The position numbers were made by a program, and so were the translations under genes. Below, piece after piece: positions 46,538 through 59,580 of a DNA stretch of 64,000 bases. This stretch comes from Reticulitermes lucifugus. Its lineage: Eukaryota; Arthropoda; Insecta; Blattodea; Rhinotermitidae. The stretch lies in contig JAKCWW010000835.1 in the NCBI GenBank assembly GCA_026260175.1, forward strand, positions 469 to 64,468, read 5' to 3'. A model generated the notes under the pieces. That model saw only the letters and a program-made list of their open reading frames with translations, was not told the origin of the DNA and ran no database searches. The stretch's first letter is position 1. Every line of letters starts with the position of its first letter.

Positions 46538-46655
46538 GTAACTCCGTGGGACAGAGTGCTTCTGTGAATCTGATAGTCGCTTAACTGGTCAAGAAATTAT
46601 CCACTTTTATGGAACCTGATGTACATATCGTGAGTTACATGCCTTTATCGGGTAG
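46538..46655 (-). mobile_element. LINE 3' end, same family as 3935-4117
   Basis: The minus strand reads gtaactcacgatatgtacatcaggttccataaaa-type sequence, then gtggataatttcttgaccag and cacggagttac, aligning with the stop codon, 3' UTR and tail start of the 3935 copy. A short 5'-truncated remnant. Confidence 0.7.
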
Positions 46656-49600
46656 GACGTCGCAGATTCATATTGTACTGTACACAATACATGTTGCCTG
46701 TTTGATAAAAGATATATGAAAATTATAACATTAGTAAGTTTTAACCAAAATATTCACTGTTCCTCTGTAAGTTAATGGCACTTTTTGTAAATCGTCTGAT
46801 TGTGTGGACGATTGAACAGTATATTCTTAAGGCGAGTGAAATTAAAATATTTTACTTTATGTTTGATGACAGATACACTGCATCTGTTATACCGAAAGCT
46901 AAATCATATTGTTGTTAGAGAACATGTGACCACCTGCTGCTAGGGCTAACGCGAAATTTATAGTTAGAATGAAGCCTACTGCTGTGAAGTGGGCTGCACG
47001 AATTGTTGTGGAATCAATTTCAGAAAAAGTATCACGTAGCTTTATGCGTGAATTATGGCGTAGAGGAATTGTAACAGCACAGGGCCCAGTGCATGCTTAC
47101 AAACAGAAGATAAAAGTAATCCTGCCAAAGGCCAGATTAATAAGTCAATGTTGAATCTAGCTTTGTGAGGGAAAGGGCAGCTTGTTTATAGTCTGCACAG
47201 AGCTTTGTTTACTCTTTTAGCCATGTTTATTGGCTGACGGAGATCAAAGTGTCACATTATGTATTATGGATGTAGGTTAAATTTGTTAAGTAGTGCAATA
47301 AGAAATGAAGAGAATTCTGTATGCAAAAATGTAATGCGAAATGTACCATTCGTCTGACAACGATTTTATACTCGTTTTGGGTTTACTAATGGACTGCTGC
47401 ATAAAAACTAAGCCTTGACTGTGGCTTTTAATATTAATAATGCACTTACTCTTAATAACCAGGTTTTGCAATTCAGTGTGTCCTTTAACCTAAATAGATG
47501 ATGATATTATATAAATTTTTAAACAGTATAATATTTAGGTACTGCCTACGAGTGTTTAGAGTTCTCCTTGATAATGGAATAAAACTGAAACATTTCGGAG
47601 AAATTTAAATTGATTAAAGTATTTTATTTTGTTGGCAACATTGATGTACTGAGTCGCTTTGTGTGGAACTAGTTGATATTGACACTAGGTTGGTTGCACA
47701 GCCTTTTGAGTGTAGAATGGAGGCTTCATTTTGGTAAAGAGATGAATGTGAAGGAGTTACTGTGTTTAATATTGAGTATTCGTATCAAACTTAATTTCTT
47801 TGCGGACCCGCAATATAAAATCATATTATAAATATAGGTAAAATAAATCGTCGAAAAAGTGGTGAAGTTCTAATATTTGGGAAAGATAGTTGTAAATCAA
47901 AATTGAATTCACGAAGAAGTTAAGACCAGCAAAATTCAAGGACAGTTTGACAAATTCATTGCCGAATTTTTATCTTCTACATATCTACCTGAGGAAACAG
48001 AGTTTGAAATATGCAAAACTGTTATTTTGTCTGTAATTTTGTAGAGATGTGGAACTTTGGTTTTCGCATTAAAGGTGTTTGAGGAGTATGCTGAAGTGAA
48101 TATTTGAATCTAAGAGAAGGAGAGGAAGTAAGGAAATGACAAGAGACTGGGGAAAACTTTAGCGTGAAAAGATTCATATATTATGCTTTTCGTTTGATAT
48201 ATTAGGGTTATTATATCAAGGACCTTGAGATGGCCGAAATAAGTAGAATGAGAAATGTAGGCCAAGTTTTGGTTCAGCAGCCTCAAGGCAACTTAAGGAG
48301 TGGAAATTCGTTGGCTTTGGTAGAAGGATAGTACTAATTAGGTCTTACATATATAAATAGGCTATGAATTTGTGGATTCTATTCATCTGCCTGAGAGTAG
48401 TGGCAAGTTTTTGTGAACACGATAGTAAACCTTGTACAGTATAAAAGGTTACCTTACTGGCTCAGCGCATGTAGGCTTTTCCGAAAGAAGCTTGCTGTAG
48501 GGAGTTTTACTTCATTCTCAAGGGAATGTATTATGTGTAGCTACAACTACCACCACAGAAGTTCTGAAAGTTGAAAACGGAAATTTACCATGTCGAATTC
48601 TTAATTACATGCTTTTAATTTTCACTTGTTTGACCTGAGAGGTGTAAGTCTGAATGTCTGGTTTGGTGTTTTTATGGTTATTTTTCAACGTGAATAAAAT
48701 TTATTTCCATTATGGATGTAACCATCCCAGCCTCAATTTAAGAGAATATAATTTAGTTTTAGTAAGCCGTTATGGAGCGATGGTTTTACTGCTTAATTCA
48801 AATTATTTCCCCATATTTTTTTCTAATTTGTAGGAAATATGACAGCTAACTTTATAGGATTATCATCCCGTGCTGTATATTATGACGTAATTCGGGGTCC
48901 TTTATTTGTCCTGACGAACATAGATAAAATCTTCATGTAAAATGACACGTTTTGAGAACATTAAGGTACTGAAGAGCAGACATTTATTGGGAAATTAAGC
49001 ATGGTGGTTGCCCAAAAGGAAATGTTCTCATATATTGAGAAATTGCACCCCCTTAAAGTATTCACTTGAATTTCTATAGCGTGTTGATATTTGAAGACAT
49101 ATTCAATATGAGTTCAAATAAAAGTTAGATGTTAATGTTTCGTATTATTGAATTGCGGGAGTCTGAATGCAACACGAATATGAAACTTGTGACAAAAACG
49201 AACATTGTGTTATCCAGTTAAGATAAAATACTCGTAATGATGATCCAGTTCTCTTGTACAGAAATTGAACATTTTCCTAGAATGCTAAGCTTTAACGTTG
49301 TGTGTTCTCTAATAGCAAAGTGAGGCAACACAATAGGATACGTCACAATTCCTGAGATGGAATTTCTCAACATCAGTTGTAGTGTTTCGGATAATAAAGA
49401 TGACAGGCAGCCAATGTTTGTGAAGGCAGCGTGTGACGTGCTCAGTTACTAGAATGCAGCTGAAGACTGGAATTATCACACGTAACTTGTACAAGACAAG
49501 AATTTATGGCTGTCGTACATGTCGGATCTACAGCATGAATTGTGTTTGACTGTGAGTGCTGATACATTATTTTCTATCAACTCAGCCAATTCACTGTGCT

Positions 49601-51295
49601 GGATTCCTTCTGACGACTATTAAAGGCTTGTCAGTATTTTACATGTAATTGCCGTCCATTAATCTGGGCACACGTCATCATTTAGCTTATACGAAAATCA
49701 CGAATTTTTTACTGGAAGGTATAATTGTGACATAAATAGCAATAAATTACGTATTTCAGTCATATGCACGTGTATACTGCACACTACATATTCGGTACAT
49801 GTTTCACTATTATTATACCATCTTCAAAGGTATATCTTTTAGAAATTATCACAGAGTGCAATGCTTTTAATCTGTACCTAAAATTGAAAATAAAATAGGA
49901 AAACACAAACCGTTAAAATTTTATGAGCTTCAGTTGTATGTACAGTCACCAGTTTGTCGTCATTACCACTTACATTAAAAATGGTTGTCAGTGCAGAAGC
50001 CCAATTTATTGCCGAAGTGGTCCACACTATTAATCCACACTAACACCACTAATGATCTTTGGAGTGGCGTTTACTAATGCAGTTGTTATTTATGTTTAAA
50101 GAAAGTCCTTTGCTTGTCTGACAGTTCCTGTCGCTTTGTTCCTCCTATTGTGCATAATGTCTTTTAAGATAGTCTTAAAAGTGTAGTAATGATTGTTTGA
50201 ATTTCCATTTTTGTATGGGAGTGGAACTTGGTCTCTCAGATTAAGGAAATAACGTATTCTATTGAGGTTTGAGGGCAGGGTGCTGTGAAGAATGCACTTG
50301 CACCAGAGACTGAGGAAGTGCCAAAGAGGTTTAAAAAAGTGCTTGGTTCTTTTTATTGGTATGATAAAATAAAGGGGAATGAGATAAGCTGGAGATATAT
50401 ATGGATGGGACAGATGACAAATGCATAGATTCAATCGAAAAAACTGAAGAGAAGAGACCCACTTGCTAGACCTTGGCTTCGATTGACGGTTATATCACAG
50501 TGCATCTCCGAGAGACAGAATGTAAAGTTGAATAGATGTCATCTAGTTAGGACAGATAACAGTAGATGAGAAGGCGGTACTGAACTTTTTGTTTCCAAAC
50601 CAACAGTTTCACAAATTTCTTGATTATAACCTTCTCAAAAAAAAAAAAGGATCCCCCCGTGAAGTTGGTTATGTGGTGAAGAAATAAAACAACCGGGCGT
50701 GTGTGTGTGTAAACGTAAGGACCTAGCCTTTTATTCGGGTGGCTTCCGTATCGAATGTCGGTCGAAAGGTCGGCTATTCCGATGTCCTTACTGGTTTTCT
50801 TCAACCCCCGCAGACACATACCTATATGGCAACCCGCCTAGGCCACTTATGCTTCCTTCCATAGGCTGTCGAGTTCGTCTTTCTCCAGTCGTCCTAACAC
50901 TGATGCTGTAGTCTGACACTTCTTAAAATAAACCACAAATTAGTAGAGGAACATGTTTTTGTTATAGGCCGTCTTGTTTGTGGCAATGCATTTAACCTCA
51001 ATATGGATTTCGTGATAGTACAGTCACACATAAAATCACAATACATTCAAGCGGGCGACAAGTTTCGGCTTATTTCAAGCCAACATCAAGCTTTGTCCCT
51101 TAAAGAACTATCAATAAAGACGTTGACTGCAACAAGACATGAGATCTCATTTTTTACAAAAATCGTCATAAAGTATTAATAAAAAAGCAATCCATATTAA
51201 AATATAAAATTAATAGGAAGGTATAAGTGTATAAAATCTAAATATATGTCAAAATATTTACTCGGCGCTGGAAGGACGACGGTGATATTTTTCAC
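46656..51295. other. About 4.6 kb without a recognised gene or repeat
   Basis: The least repetitive part of the window. Frames at 46969-47154 (+), 50096-50434 (-, 112 codons) and 50547-50819 (-) have no known domain. T-rich and A-rich runs occur near 50640. I see no convincing splice-site pair. Confidence 0.45.
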
Positions 51296-51488
51296 GCCCC
51301 GACCACTATTCACTGGGGAAAGAACCCACGGCATCCGTCGAATAGTAGACTGGGTGGAGCCCAGCAGAGTCAGTTTTGGAGCCCCGCAATAGCGGGAAAT
51401 ATCTTTCTTCTGCCGAGAATCGCAAATATTTATCGGTTGACCATCCCACAAGCTTAACCCCTGTACGACTACGCCATCCGGGCTCCCG
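51296..51488 (-). mobile_element. tRNA-like SINE (family D)
   Basis: The minus strand starts gagcccggatggcgtagtcg then tacaggggttaagcttgtgg. It continues cgataaatatttgcgattct with cggcagaagaaag and reaches gtgggttctttccccagtg. The head has an A-box-like TGGCGTAGTCG. The B box is not clear. It resembles an arthropod SINE I recall but cannot name. Confidence 0.6.
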
Positions 51489-52768
51489 AAATAAATTGCG
51501 TAAGTAAGAAACGAAGAGAAGTGCAGGAAGAATGAAAGAAAGCAACAAAGACACACAACTTTGTACCTAGTTCTTCCAACTGTTGGGCCACCCGTTCACC
51601 GGGATTTCGTGATCGGTATGACTAAAGAGAGCGGGGGAAGGGGGGTTCCAGTCCAACAAGAGGGTACCAGATCAGATCCAACCCCCTTCCCCCCCCCCTC
51701 TGACTTCACTGTGTGCCTGTGTCTTGCACCCAACGGCTGTGATGTTGACCAAGTGTCGTCACAATGTAGTATGTTTCGAATCTGTAACGAGAACCTTATC
51801 GTAATGTATATGTATTTGAAGTCGCCCGTCGCTCTGTCGTAAGTGGAAGCGAATGTCGTTGCATGTCCAACCATAAGGAAAGTGATTCTGCTTCGAAACG
51901 CTTGAAGTTACCGTTCAGTCGACAGATACGTTTTAGAAAATTGATGTGTAGGAATTGGAGGGAGACTGTGTTCGAGAATACAAGGCTTATTTCACGGCAG
52001 GTTTGATGCACATCTCGCTGCACAGACCGTGTCTGTTCACATTCTTCGTTGCTTAATTTATCAGCTACGCTTAACTAGTTCGACACAGCATGTATCGCAA
52101 CTGTAATCTCCACCCATGGTGAGTCCTCTGAACAGCAGTGGTGGACATCATCATTCACCGCAAAACAACTACCAAACGCCACAGTATGACCCACCTAGTG
52201 TTCAGCACTCTTGCTACGTTTGTGGAGCGTTGCGGCGCTGATGCCGCCTGCCAGCAACGTCACTGGCGCTGCTTCGCGCACATTCAATGAAAAACTGCAA
52301 ATCTTTGGCTGTTTGCTTCACCACTTTCTTACTCTGTGCGTGTGTATGGAGATGAGGATATAGGGAATTTCACAATAATAAACCAATATATTCCAAATTT
52401 TATTGAAATCGGACAAAAGTAACGCGCTAATATTAGTCTGATTGAGAATAGTTTTAGAGAAAAATGAAAGAGTATCCACTTAACAGAAGGAAGCTGACGT
52501 CCCAGGGTTTTTGGGCTGTTCGTAGGCGAATATTTTCTAATTTTCGATTATGTCAGTGCCTGGAGTCGGGTGAGGGAGCGTACACTGCAATAGGCCATGA
52601 CCTCTTACTTCTGTATCCTTCCCAAGTCGTCTCCCTTAATCACCATTGCATTCGACAGTATGCCACCTATATTGTTTATTCGTTTAATTACTCTCTATCA
52701 GTTGCATAAGTTAGCCTAAATAGCGTTGAATGGAAGTATGATTTTAATGATTAATTAGGAATGGTGTG
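51489..52768. other. No gene seen
   Basis: Overlapping frames on both strands (51561-51842 + and 51596-51874 -) span a C-rich tract near 51690 and are uninformative. Confidence 0.45.
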
Positions 52769-53027
52769 GCCGATCCCGGCGGCCGTGTCGTCTGAGGCGT
52801 AGGTCTACACCAGCCGATTGCTGGGATCGCGGGTTCGAATCTAACTGAGGACATAGATGTCCGTCTGTTGCGTTTTTTGTGTGTTGTGTAGGTACCGGCC
52901 TCTGAGAAGAACCGATCACTCGTTCAGACAAGTCCTACCGGGTGTGTGTGTCTAATTGTATGTGATCTAGGAACCTCAACAATGAGGCAGCCTAGGTCCC
53001 AGTTGGCTTGTTGCGCCACAAAAAAAG
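52769..53027 (+). mobile_element. tRNA-derived SINE family C
   Basis: The head gccgatcccggcggccgtgt with cgtctgaggcgtaggtctac and B box GGGTTCGAATC is followed by a body with tgtgtgttgtgtaggtaccg, aaccgatcactcgttcagac, aagtcctaccgggtgtgtgt and gcctaggtcccagttggctt. It ends in an A-rich tail (ccacaaaaaaa). Full-length partner of 43068-43322. Confidence 0.9.
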
Positions 53028-54459
53028 TAGGAAAGGTATAATAGAAACCGGTTGAATTCTGCTTTGAGATATGGTGTGTACCATTTCCTGGAAGTACTGG
53101 GGAAAACTCTGAAGACGTTCAGCCACTGTAGCCGCCCTGCGGGCTGCGATTGTGGTCACGACCTCCAAAAATTGAAGGAGGACTTCAGACCACTCCATCG
53201 TAACATAAGGTCCGTGAAGATGTGAAGGTGATAGAGGTTTGAGGAACAAACCAAAGGGAAAATTAAATCAATTCTAACTGTACGTGAAGCAAAGCGTGAA
53301 ACATCACTGGGCTCTTTTCATTTTCTCTGGCACTCGCGTGCTGAATCACCGTGTCTCTCGTCGCATCTGATTTATGTCCGTCCGCCCGTGACTACGTATT
53401 TGTGGAGGTCTACGCTGAAGATGTCCAAAGAGTTCTTCTTTCACTTATTCAAGTTTTGTTTTTTTCATCCTCTCTGTCTACCTGTATTAGGATATACCAC
53501 TGTAGTATTCATTTTTCAAATTCTGCTTGCAGTAAGAACGAAACGAATGAAACTTTTGTAAGTAATCATTTAAATAATAATTCTGTAATATTGACTGAAT
53601 TGAAGTTCCGAATTAGAAGTTGTCTGTTGGTTGGTCGGTTGGTTAGTTAGGTAGTTATGACTAGCTGTGATGCTTGGCTGATTGATAGAATGGTTACTTA
53701 GTACGAAAAGGTATTAGAAGGGCCGCATTTATTCGCTGTCGTGGTCTGCTTTAATGCACAATCCAAATTATCCCAGAAAAACTCAGAAAAGCTGCAAATG
53801 CTCTAAACCGAAATTCGATTCGCGAAACCGGCAGTTTGCTACAGACGGAGTGTATTTAATAAAACGTGCGTTAAACACTGACTTAGGCCTACGGTCTGTG
53901 GTTAGGGCTACTGCTTCTTTGTGTAGGCCCACTGAGCACCAGTGCGAATGTGTGACAGCGCTTTCAGCTGTCTGGGATTCTGTTCCATTGTCATTAGTAT
54001 ATATGCATATATGTCGTTTAATTAGGCGCTCAGCTAGGAACTGAAGTCTGCACAAAGGCCCCCCACGATGTTGTCATTTCTCTTTCTGTCGTAGTATGTC
54101 ACCCTATTACGTGTTATCCACCTACTGAATTTTATTGCGCGCTTGAGGCTAAAGACTCAACCACTAGTCTTCCATTAGTTGATTGCTCTGAAGTAGTACG
54201 GTCTAGGATTGGTAACTTGAAACTTTTGGGGTGAGGAAGAGGGGAAAAGAGGATGGAAAAGAAGCCTGGGGTATGAAGTCATTACCTGTTTTAGTGTGTA
54301 GCGAATACCATGTTATGCATAACTTTGTCAGCAGGCAAAGTCAAATGAACTGACCGTATCCATGACACATCCTCTCGGAGATTTTGGTGTTGATGGCATT
54401 TTTGTGTTTTTAAGCACAATGGCGTGACAGGGTAAGGAGTGGTTATATAGAGACTGGGC
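53028..54459. other. No recognised gene
   Basis: Frames of 85-99 codons (52992-53249 -, 53351-53650 +, 53754-54044 +) carry no known domain. A ggttggtcggttggttagtt low-complexity tract lies at about 53628-53650. Confidence 0.45.
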
Positions 54460-54803
54460 CAGCTAGTGAACGTACCCCTACTTAATGTACCTTATGGATC
54501 TGTATGTGCCACAATATATTTCTGGTGCACCGTGAAACGCAAAAATGGAACGTCGCAACGCCGTCTGTCAATCACACGTGATTGCAGGGCTTAGTTTAAG
54601 AGAGTTGAATCTGACGTCGTGTAGCCCAATATTCACAAATCACCTGTCGGACATTGACATCATTCGACGCCGTAACGCATGTCACGCACTGCTCACCTCT
54701 TTCCCGAGCACATGACGGCGACATGCAGACCCACTTCATGTGCAGTCACTCTCGCCAAATGGTGAAGTAAAGTGATGTGAAGTAGGGGTTGGGTGACTTC
54801 CTG
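54460..54803. mobile_element. Non-autonomous TIR element, 344 bp
   Basis: The left end CAGCTAGTGAACGTACCCCT and the reverse complement of the right end CAGGAAGTCACCCAACCCCT, both continuing ACTT, match at 18 of 24 positions. There is no coding frame and no clear target duplication, so the superfamily is open. Confidence 0.6.
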
Positions 54804-55179
54804 GTCGATCTCTATGTCACTCATTCTTAATCTCGACACTAGGTAGCGGCGAGTGGTCTGTTTCATGTCCCTGACTATTTATCTCTGGGGAAGGAGCCGC
54901 CAGTATCAATTTGATAGCCTGTGTGATTCTCAGAGCTGGTTTCGATAGGTCGAAGAGGACGAAAACATCGTAGGAATTAAAGCCCGGTCATCCAGCCCGT
55001 AGCCAGGCACTATTGTGACTGAGCTGCTCGACGTAGATCGAATAGTGGATGCAATTCCATAAGGTGCAGACGATGACTCATCGTCGTTAGGGCCACGCAG
55101 CTTCTGGGCATTGTCCATCGCCCAGTGTTTAAAACGACACACGGTAAACAACAAGAAGTGAATGCGACTGTTGTACATA

Positions 55180-55475
55180 CAGGTACTCCCCGACTTAACG
55201 AAGAGGATACATTCTGAACAGATGGTTGTAAGTCGGAAATACGAAATGAGGTGGAATGTACACCCTCCAACATGTCGAGGGGGATTAAAATAAGTAGTCC
55301 TTCTGTTTCCAAATAACAAGAGAAAAGTTTCTTCAACTAGATATAAAAAGTTTAATCAGAGAGTTGTTAAATATATTGCATTTTGATAGTAGCTTGGATT
55401 GACATTTTTTAAGGAGATTTTGGTCTTAACTTCGGTTGGTCTTAAGTGGGATTGTCGTAAGTCCGGGAGTGTTTG
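55180..55475. mobile_element. pogo/Tigger-like MITE, 296 bp
   Basis: TA at 55178-55179 and 55476-55477. The left end CAGGTACTCCCCGACTTAAC and the reverse complement of the right end CAAACACTCCCGGACTTACG agree over about 20 bp. The motif gtaagtc(c/g)gg, repeated in both subterminal regions, is typical of this group. No coding capacity. Confidence 0.75.
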
Positions 55476-56181
55476 TACGTTTAAACACTGGACGATGATA
55501 AAACTCCAAACTTTAATTGGTCCTCAATTAAAATGAATTTGAAAGAAAGTGTGTCGGTAGGTGTGAACTGGATTCATTAACCTAAGGACAAGGGAAAGTG
55601 GGGCGTTGTTGCGAAGAAGGTGCTGAGAGTTCAGATTCTGCACACGGCGGTAAATATCTTGACTGTCGGACCTAATATTAGCTATCGAAGAAGAATCTAA
55701 TCTATGGAGTCATTTAGCTACATGAAATATCACAAGTAGACTTGATTTCATCATCAGCTGCTGAGGAGCTCTGTGTGGACCTTTCCTTCTTCAAAAGTTT
55801 TTCTCCATTATTCTCGCTCTTTGGGTGTCCTGGTCCAGTTCCAACACCAGAATTATGCAGACTTAATTGTGGAATTTAATAGCTATTCTGCTCAGTAGAA
55901 GGCTCCTATTTGTCGCATGACCAGAAAGGAGGGAGTGTCGCGTTTCAAATTCGCTGGACCGAACCGAATTGAACAAGTGTAGTTTATCGCCCACAAGCGA
56001 ATTTTGCACTCCTCGTGAATACTGAAAACGGTCGAGCATGGATACTTATTCGTGAAAGAGAAGAAAATAATTGTTTTTATCAAAATCACTCACATTTACT
56101 CTTATTTCGTTTTCGAATTTTCGCCGTTTCTGACTTCTAGCTAGTTCACGTGTGTTATGTAAATTGGGATGAACTTAAATA

Positions 56182-57004
56182 GAGTAATACCCCGCTTAAG
56201 GCTGCCCCGTTTAGCGCTTCATTATAGCGTGCTTGAGCCAGTGATAGAAAATTTTTGGGAGTGGCAATTACTGCATAATCGCTAAAATTATTTTAGTCAT
56301 TCAGTGCGTTTCATACGGAGTACACGCGCTCAGCTGCTGTGTAAAGTACGTACACTGTTTGGCAAACACCTGATTTCTAGTATTTCTCATTCATCATGTC
56401 TGGAGGAAACCCCGCAAGTAATGTTAGTGCATATAAGATGTAAAGGAAAAGCATTTGTTTGGATGCGAAACTGCAAATGTTAAGGCGGTTGGAAGCTGGC
56501 AGCATCAAGTTGATGTGGATGCTTCTGGCAACGTCCGCAATAAGAACAATTATAAAGAAAACGCAGACAAGTGAGACCAGTGAGAGAAATTTTTACAGAA
56601 TTATTCAGAAACTGCATCACCACAATCATGCAAATCATGGACCAGTTCATAGATAATGACCCAGATTATGAGCCGAGCTGTAAGGCAAGGCGAGGTGTTC
56701 TTGAACGGACCTCCTGCTGCCGAGAACTGCTTTGTGAGAGAATACTCAAGAAAAGAAAATCAACTCTTGACGCCTCCATCATGAAGAAGCCGAGGTTCGC
56801 GGATGACCCACAGCCCGGTTCCTCATCTGGTGTATAATTAGCGGTAGTGACTTTCATAAAAAGTTTCTCAATAAATCTTTATTACTGGTATATTTGTATT
56901 TTCACCTATCCCCACCTACGTAAGGTTAAAATGACCCCTTTTAGCGCTGTTTCGTTTAGCGCTCCACATTCTAGGAACGTATCCTGAGCGTTAGGCGGGG
57001 TACT
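56182..57004 (+). mobile_element. Internally deleted pogo/Tigger-like transposon, about 820 bp
   Basis: The left end gagtaataccccgcttaagg and the reverse complement of the right end tagtaccccgcctaacgct share the core ACCCCGC(C/T)TAA. TA dinucleotides flank both ends (56180-56181 and about 57005-57006). A second motif, gtttagcgct, occurs inside both ends. Between them is a broken transposase gene (56396-56837) lacking its catalytic core, so the element is non-autonomous. The exact right boundary is uncertain by a few bases. Confidence 0.8.
56396..56837 (+). pseudogene. CENP-B/pogo-type transposase, N and C termini only
   Basis: Starts ATG at 56396 (MSGGNPASNVSAYKM) and meets a TAA at 56441, then continues in frame with RKSICLDAKLQMLRRLEAGS and ATSAIRTIIKKTQTS. 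This fits the helix-turn-helix that binds the element ends in Tigger/pogo proteins. From about 56571 another frame reads KKRKSTLDASIMKKP and DDPQPGSSSGV to a TAA near 56835, resembling the C-terminal tail of Tigger transposases. The DDE catalytic domain, normally several hundred residues between these parts, is absent. A stop plus a frameshift indicate it cannot make one protein. The family assignment is from remembered motifs. Confidence 0.75.
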
Positions 57005-57292
57005 ATATTCTGGAAACGACATGAAAAACTATTTTGTACGGTTCATAAAACGTACACGATTATAATGAACATTATATTTTGTAGTTTTTGTGGCGTCGTT
57101 GTAAATTTTAGTAAAGCAAAGTAATAATTTTCTTTCTAATTACAGGCAGGTTTTAGCCTTTAAGAACATTTATTTAATATCAATTAAACATCGTTCATAC
57201 GTTTTATTGCCTATTTCCTGAGTCTTGGTCCTCGGCTCCTCAGGGTCAGAAGGACTTGTGTTACCTCTTCGAAGCACGAAATTCAGCTAAAC

Positions 57293-57863
57293 CAGCGATA
57301 AGCAAAACGCGACCCGCGGACCATATGCGACCCTTATACATTTACAACGCGGCCCTCGACCTAATTTTAGAAACACGAACAAAATGATTGGAATTTGAGG
57401 AATAAATACTTTTTCCGCATTCGTAAAATATATGTTCTTAAATATGTTGTGTTTTTGACGATAAACATATTTCTCATATCAAAATGTAAACAAACGTTCC
57501 ACCTCACATACAAGTAACATCGTTGCATATTGGTTTAGGAACCGGGAAGTAAAGTTGTGGCTAATTTTAAGCACTGGACAACTCAGCATGTGTCTCGAAG
57601 TGCTCCTGCCGTACAAGTCTCTCCCTCGTTCATTCGTATTATTTTCCCAATCGCACTGTATGACATTCATATTTTTGTACGATCAATTCATATCTTTTAG
57701 CATTAATTTCAAACAAGTTTTACCGGCCCAATATTGGGACTATTGACGGCACAGTATTAGCATTAATGACACGTAAGTAAAAAATATACGTATTGTTTAT
57801 AACGTGGCCCGCAAACTTTTTGTCTGGATTTGGCCCTTGTGCCTAAAAATTAGCTCGCCATTG
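57293..57863. mobile_element. hAT-like non-autonomous element, 571 bp
   Basis: The left end cagcgataagcaaaacgcga and the reverse complement of the right end caatggcgagctaattttta begin CA and share the core G.(C/T)(A/G)AGC. Flanking octamers agctaaac (57285-57292) and atctaaac (57864-57871) differ at one base, an 8-bp target duplication typical of hAT. Subterminal gcgacccgcggacc and gtggcccgcaaac are further inverted. No transposase frame. Confidence 0.75.
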
Positions 57864-58015
57864 ATCTAAACAATATTTAAAATCTCAGAATCTGCCTATC
57901 AGAAAACATACTGTGTTTTTGTTACAAAACAAGTAGTTTAGTTTATTTAGAAAAACGGTAGCTGTTTATTCTGAGAATTGTATTGACCCCATACGTACAT
58001 TGTGTATGCAACACT

Positions 58016-59005
58016 GGATTTGTTTATTGTACTATCATAGGATCTGTTTACTGTACTATCATAGGTTCTGTTTACTGTACTATCATAAGATCTGTTTACT
58101 GTACTATCATAGGATCTGTTTACTGTACTATCATAGGTTCTGTTTACTGTACTATCATAGGATCTGTTTACTGTACTATCTTAGGATCTGTTTACTTTAC
58201 TATCATAGGATCTGTTTACTGTACTATCATAGGATCTGTTTACTGTACTATCATAGGATCTGTTTAGTGTACTATCATAGTGCACTATCTTATGAGCTGT
58301 TAGATGTTCTGATACTGTATCTCTTTACTGTACTGTCGTACATCCTTTTAGTGTACTATCATAATGCAATATCGTAGGATCTGTTAGAGGTTCTAACGCT
58401 GTATCTGTTTACTGTACTTTCATAGAACCTGTTTAGTGTAATACCGTAATGCACTATAGTTGGGTCTGTTAAATATTTTAACAATGTATCTGTTTGCTGT
58501 GTTATCATAGGATCTGTTTAGTGTACTATCGTAATGCACTATCGTAGGAACTGTTTAAATATTTTAATAATGTATCTGTTTACTGTGCTATCATAGAATC
58601 TGTTTAGTGTACTATCGTAATGCACTATCGTAGGATCTGTTTAGTGTACTATCGTAATGCACTATCGTAGGAACTGTTTAAAAATTTTAATAATGTATCT
58701 GTTTACTGTGCTATCATAGAATCTGTTTAGTGTACTATCGTAATGCACTATCGTAGGATCTGTTTAAATATTTTAACAATATCTGTTTGATGTGGTATCA
58801 TAGCACATGTTTATTGTACTTTCATGGTATCTGTTTACTGTACTAACAGAGGATCATTTTCTGTGCTATCGTAGGATCTTTTTACTGGGTTACATAGGAT
58901 ATGTTTAGTGTACTATCATGTGAACTATCGCAGGATCTATCAGATATTCTAACACTGTCGCTGTTTACTGTACTATCATAGGATGTGTTTAGTGTAATCT
59001 CATAG
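58016..59005 (+). repeat. 24-bp minisatellite grading into a higher-order array
   Basis: From 58016 to about 58280 the unit ggatctgtttactgtactat with cata (24 bp) repeats about eleven times with few changes. Downstream it alternates with a 13-bp insert (atgcactatcgta), forming 37-bp and approximately 86-bp composite units (tgtatctg at 58485, 58571 and 58694), and decays toward 59005. As 24 is divisible by three, two frames stay open (57983-58267, 58000-58377) and would encode octapeptides GSVYCTII or CLLYYHRI. I see no promoter, signal peptide or splice context, so these are probably incidental. Confidence 0.95.
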
Positions 59006-59580
59006 GATCTTCTTGGAGGTAGTTTTGAAAATTGCGATGAATCTGAAGCAGGTTTTGTAGACTCTTTACCGAGAATCTAACTCAGGAATTCCGTGAAGGT
59101 AAGCAGGAATGCGAATGAACGAACCGCTTCGTTCATTGCAGTTTCTTTATCATCGTAATCAGATATTCGCTTGGAATCATGCATTATCTTGACATAAACA
59201 CGGGCTGGGATTCGGAATGCAAATCGGAGTGACGCTAAGCTGAACACGCTGTAGGCCTAACTGAGGTGTTGATAGTCACGGGCAGTCAGAATGTCAGCTG
59301 CAGGTGCCGTGTGTGCACCCTGAACTACAAGTGTTGAAAACATACCTCACGTTTTCAACCTGTTCTTTTTCTTATCACGTGACAAATTCCGACATGAAGG
59401 TTAGCGAGCACAAGGGCGCATACGTAGTAGCGACTATCAGCGAAGAGTTCCTGCCAATCTCCTTAGGTCGTTACAAGAATATGTTGTTGATGAAATTATA
59501 ATATACGTATGTCAAATTATATGTTCTTTAAGAGAGCTGAGGTTTTCGAGGCGGTTGCTATGAACACTACACTCTTCTGA
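59006..59580. other. No gene seen
   Basis: Unique-looking DNA. A 65-codon plus frame (59304-59501) has no recognisable domain. Confidence 0.45.
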
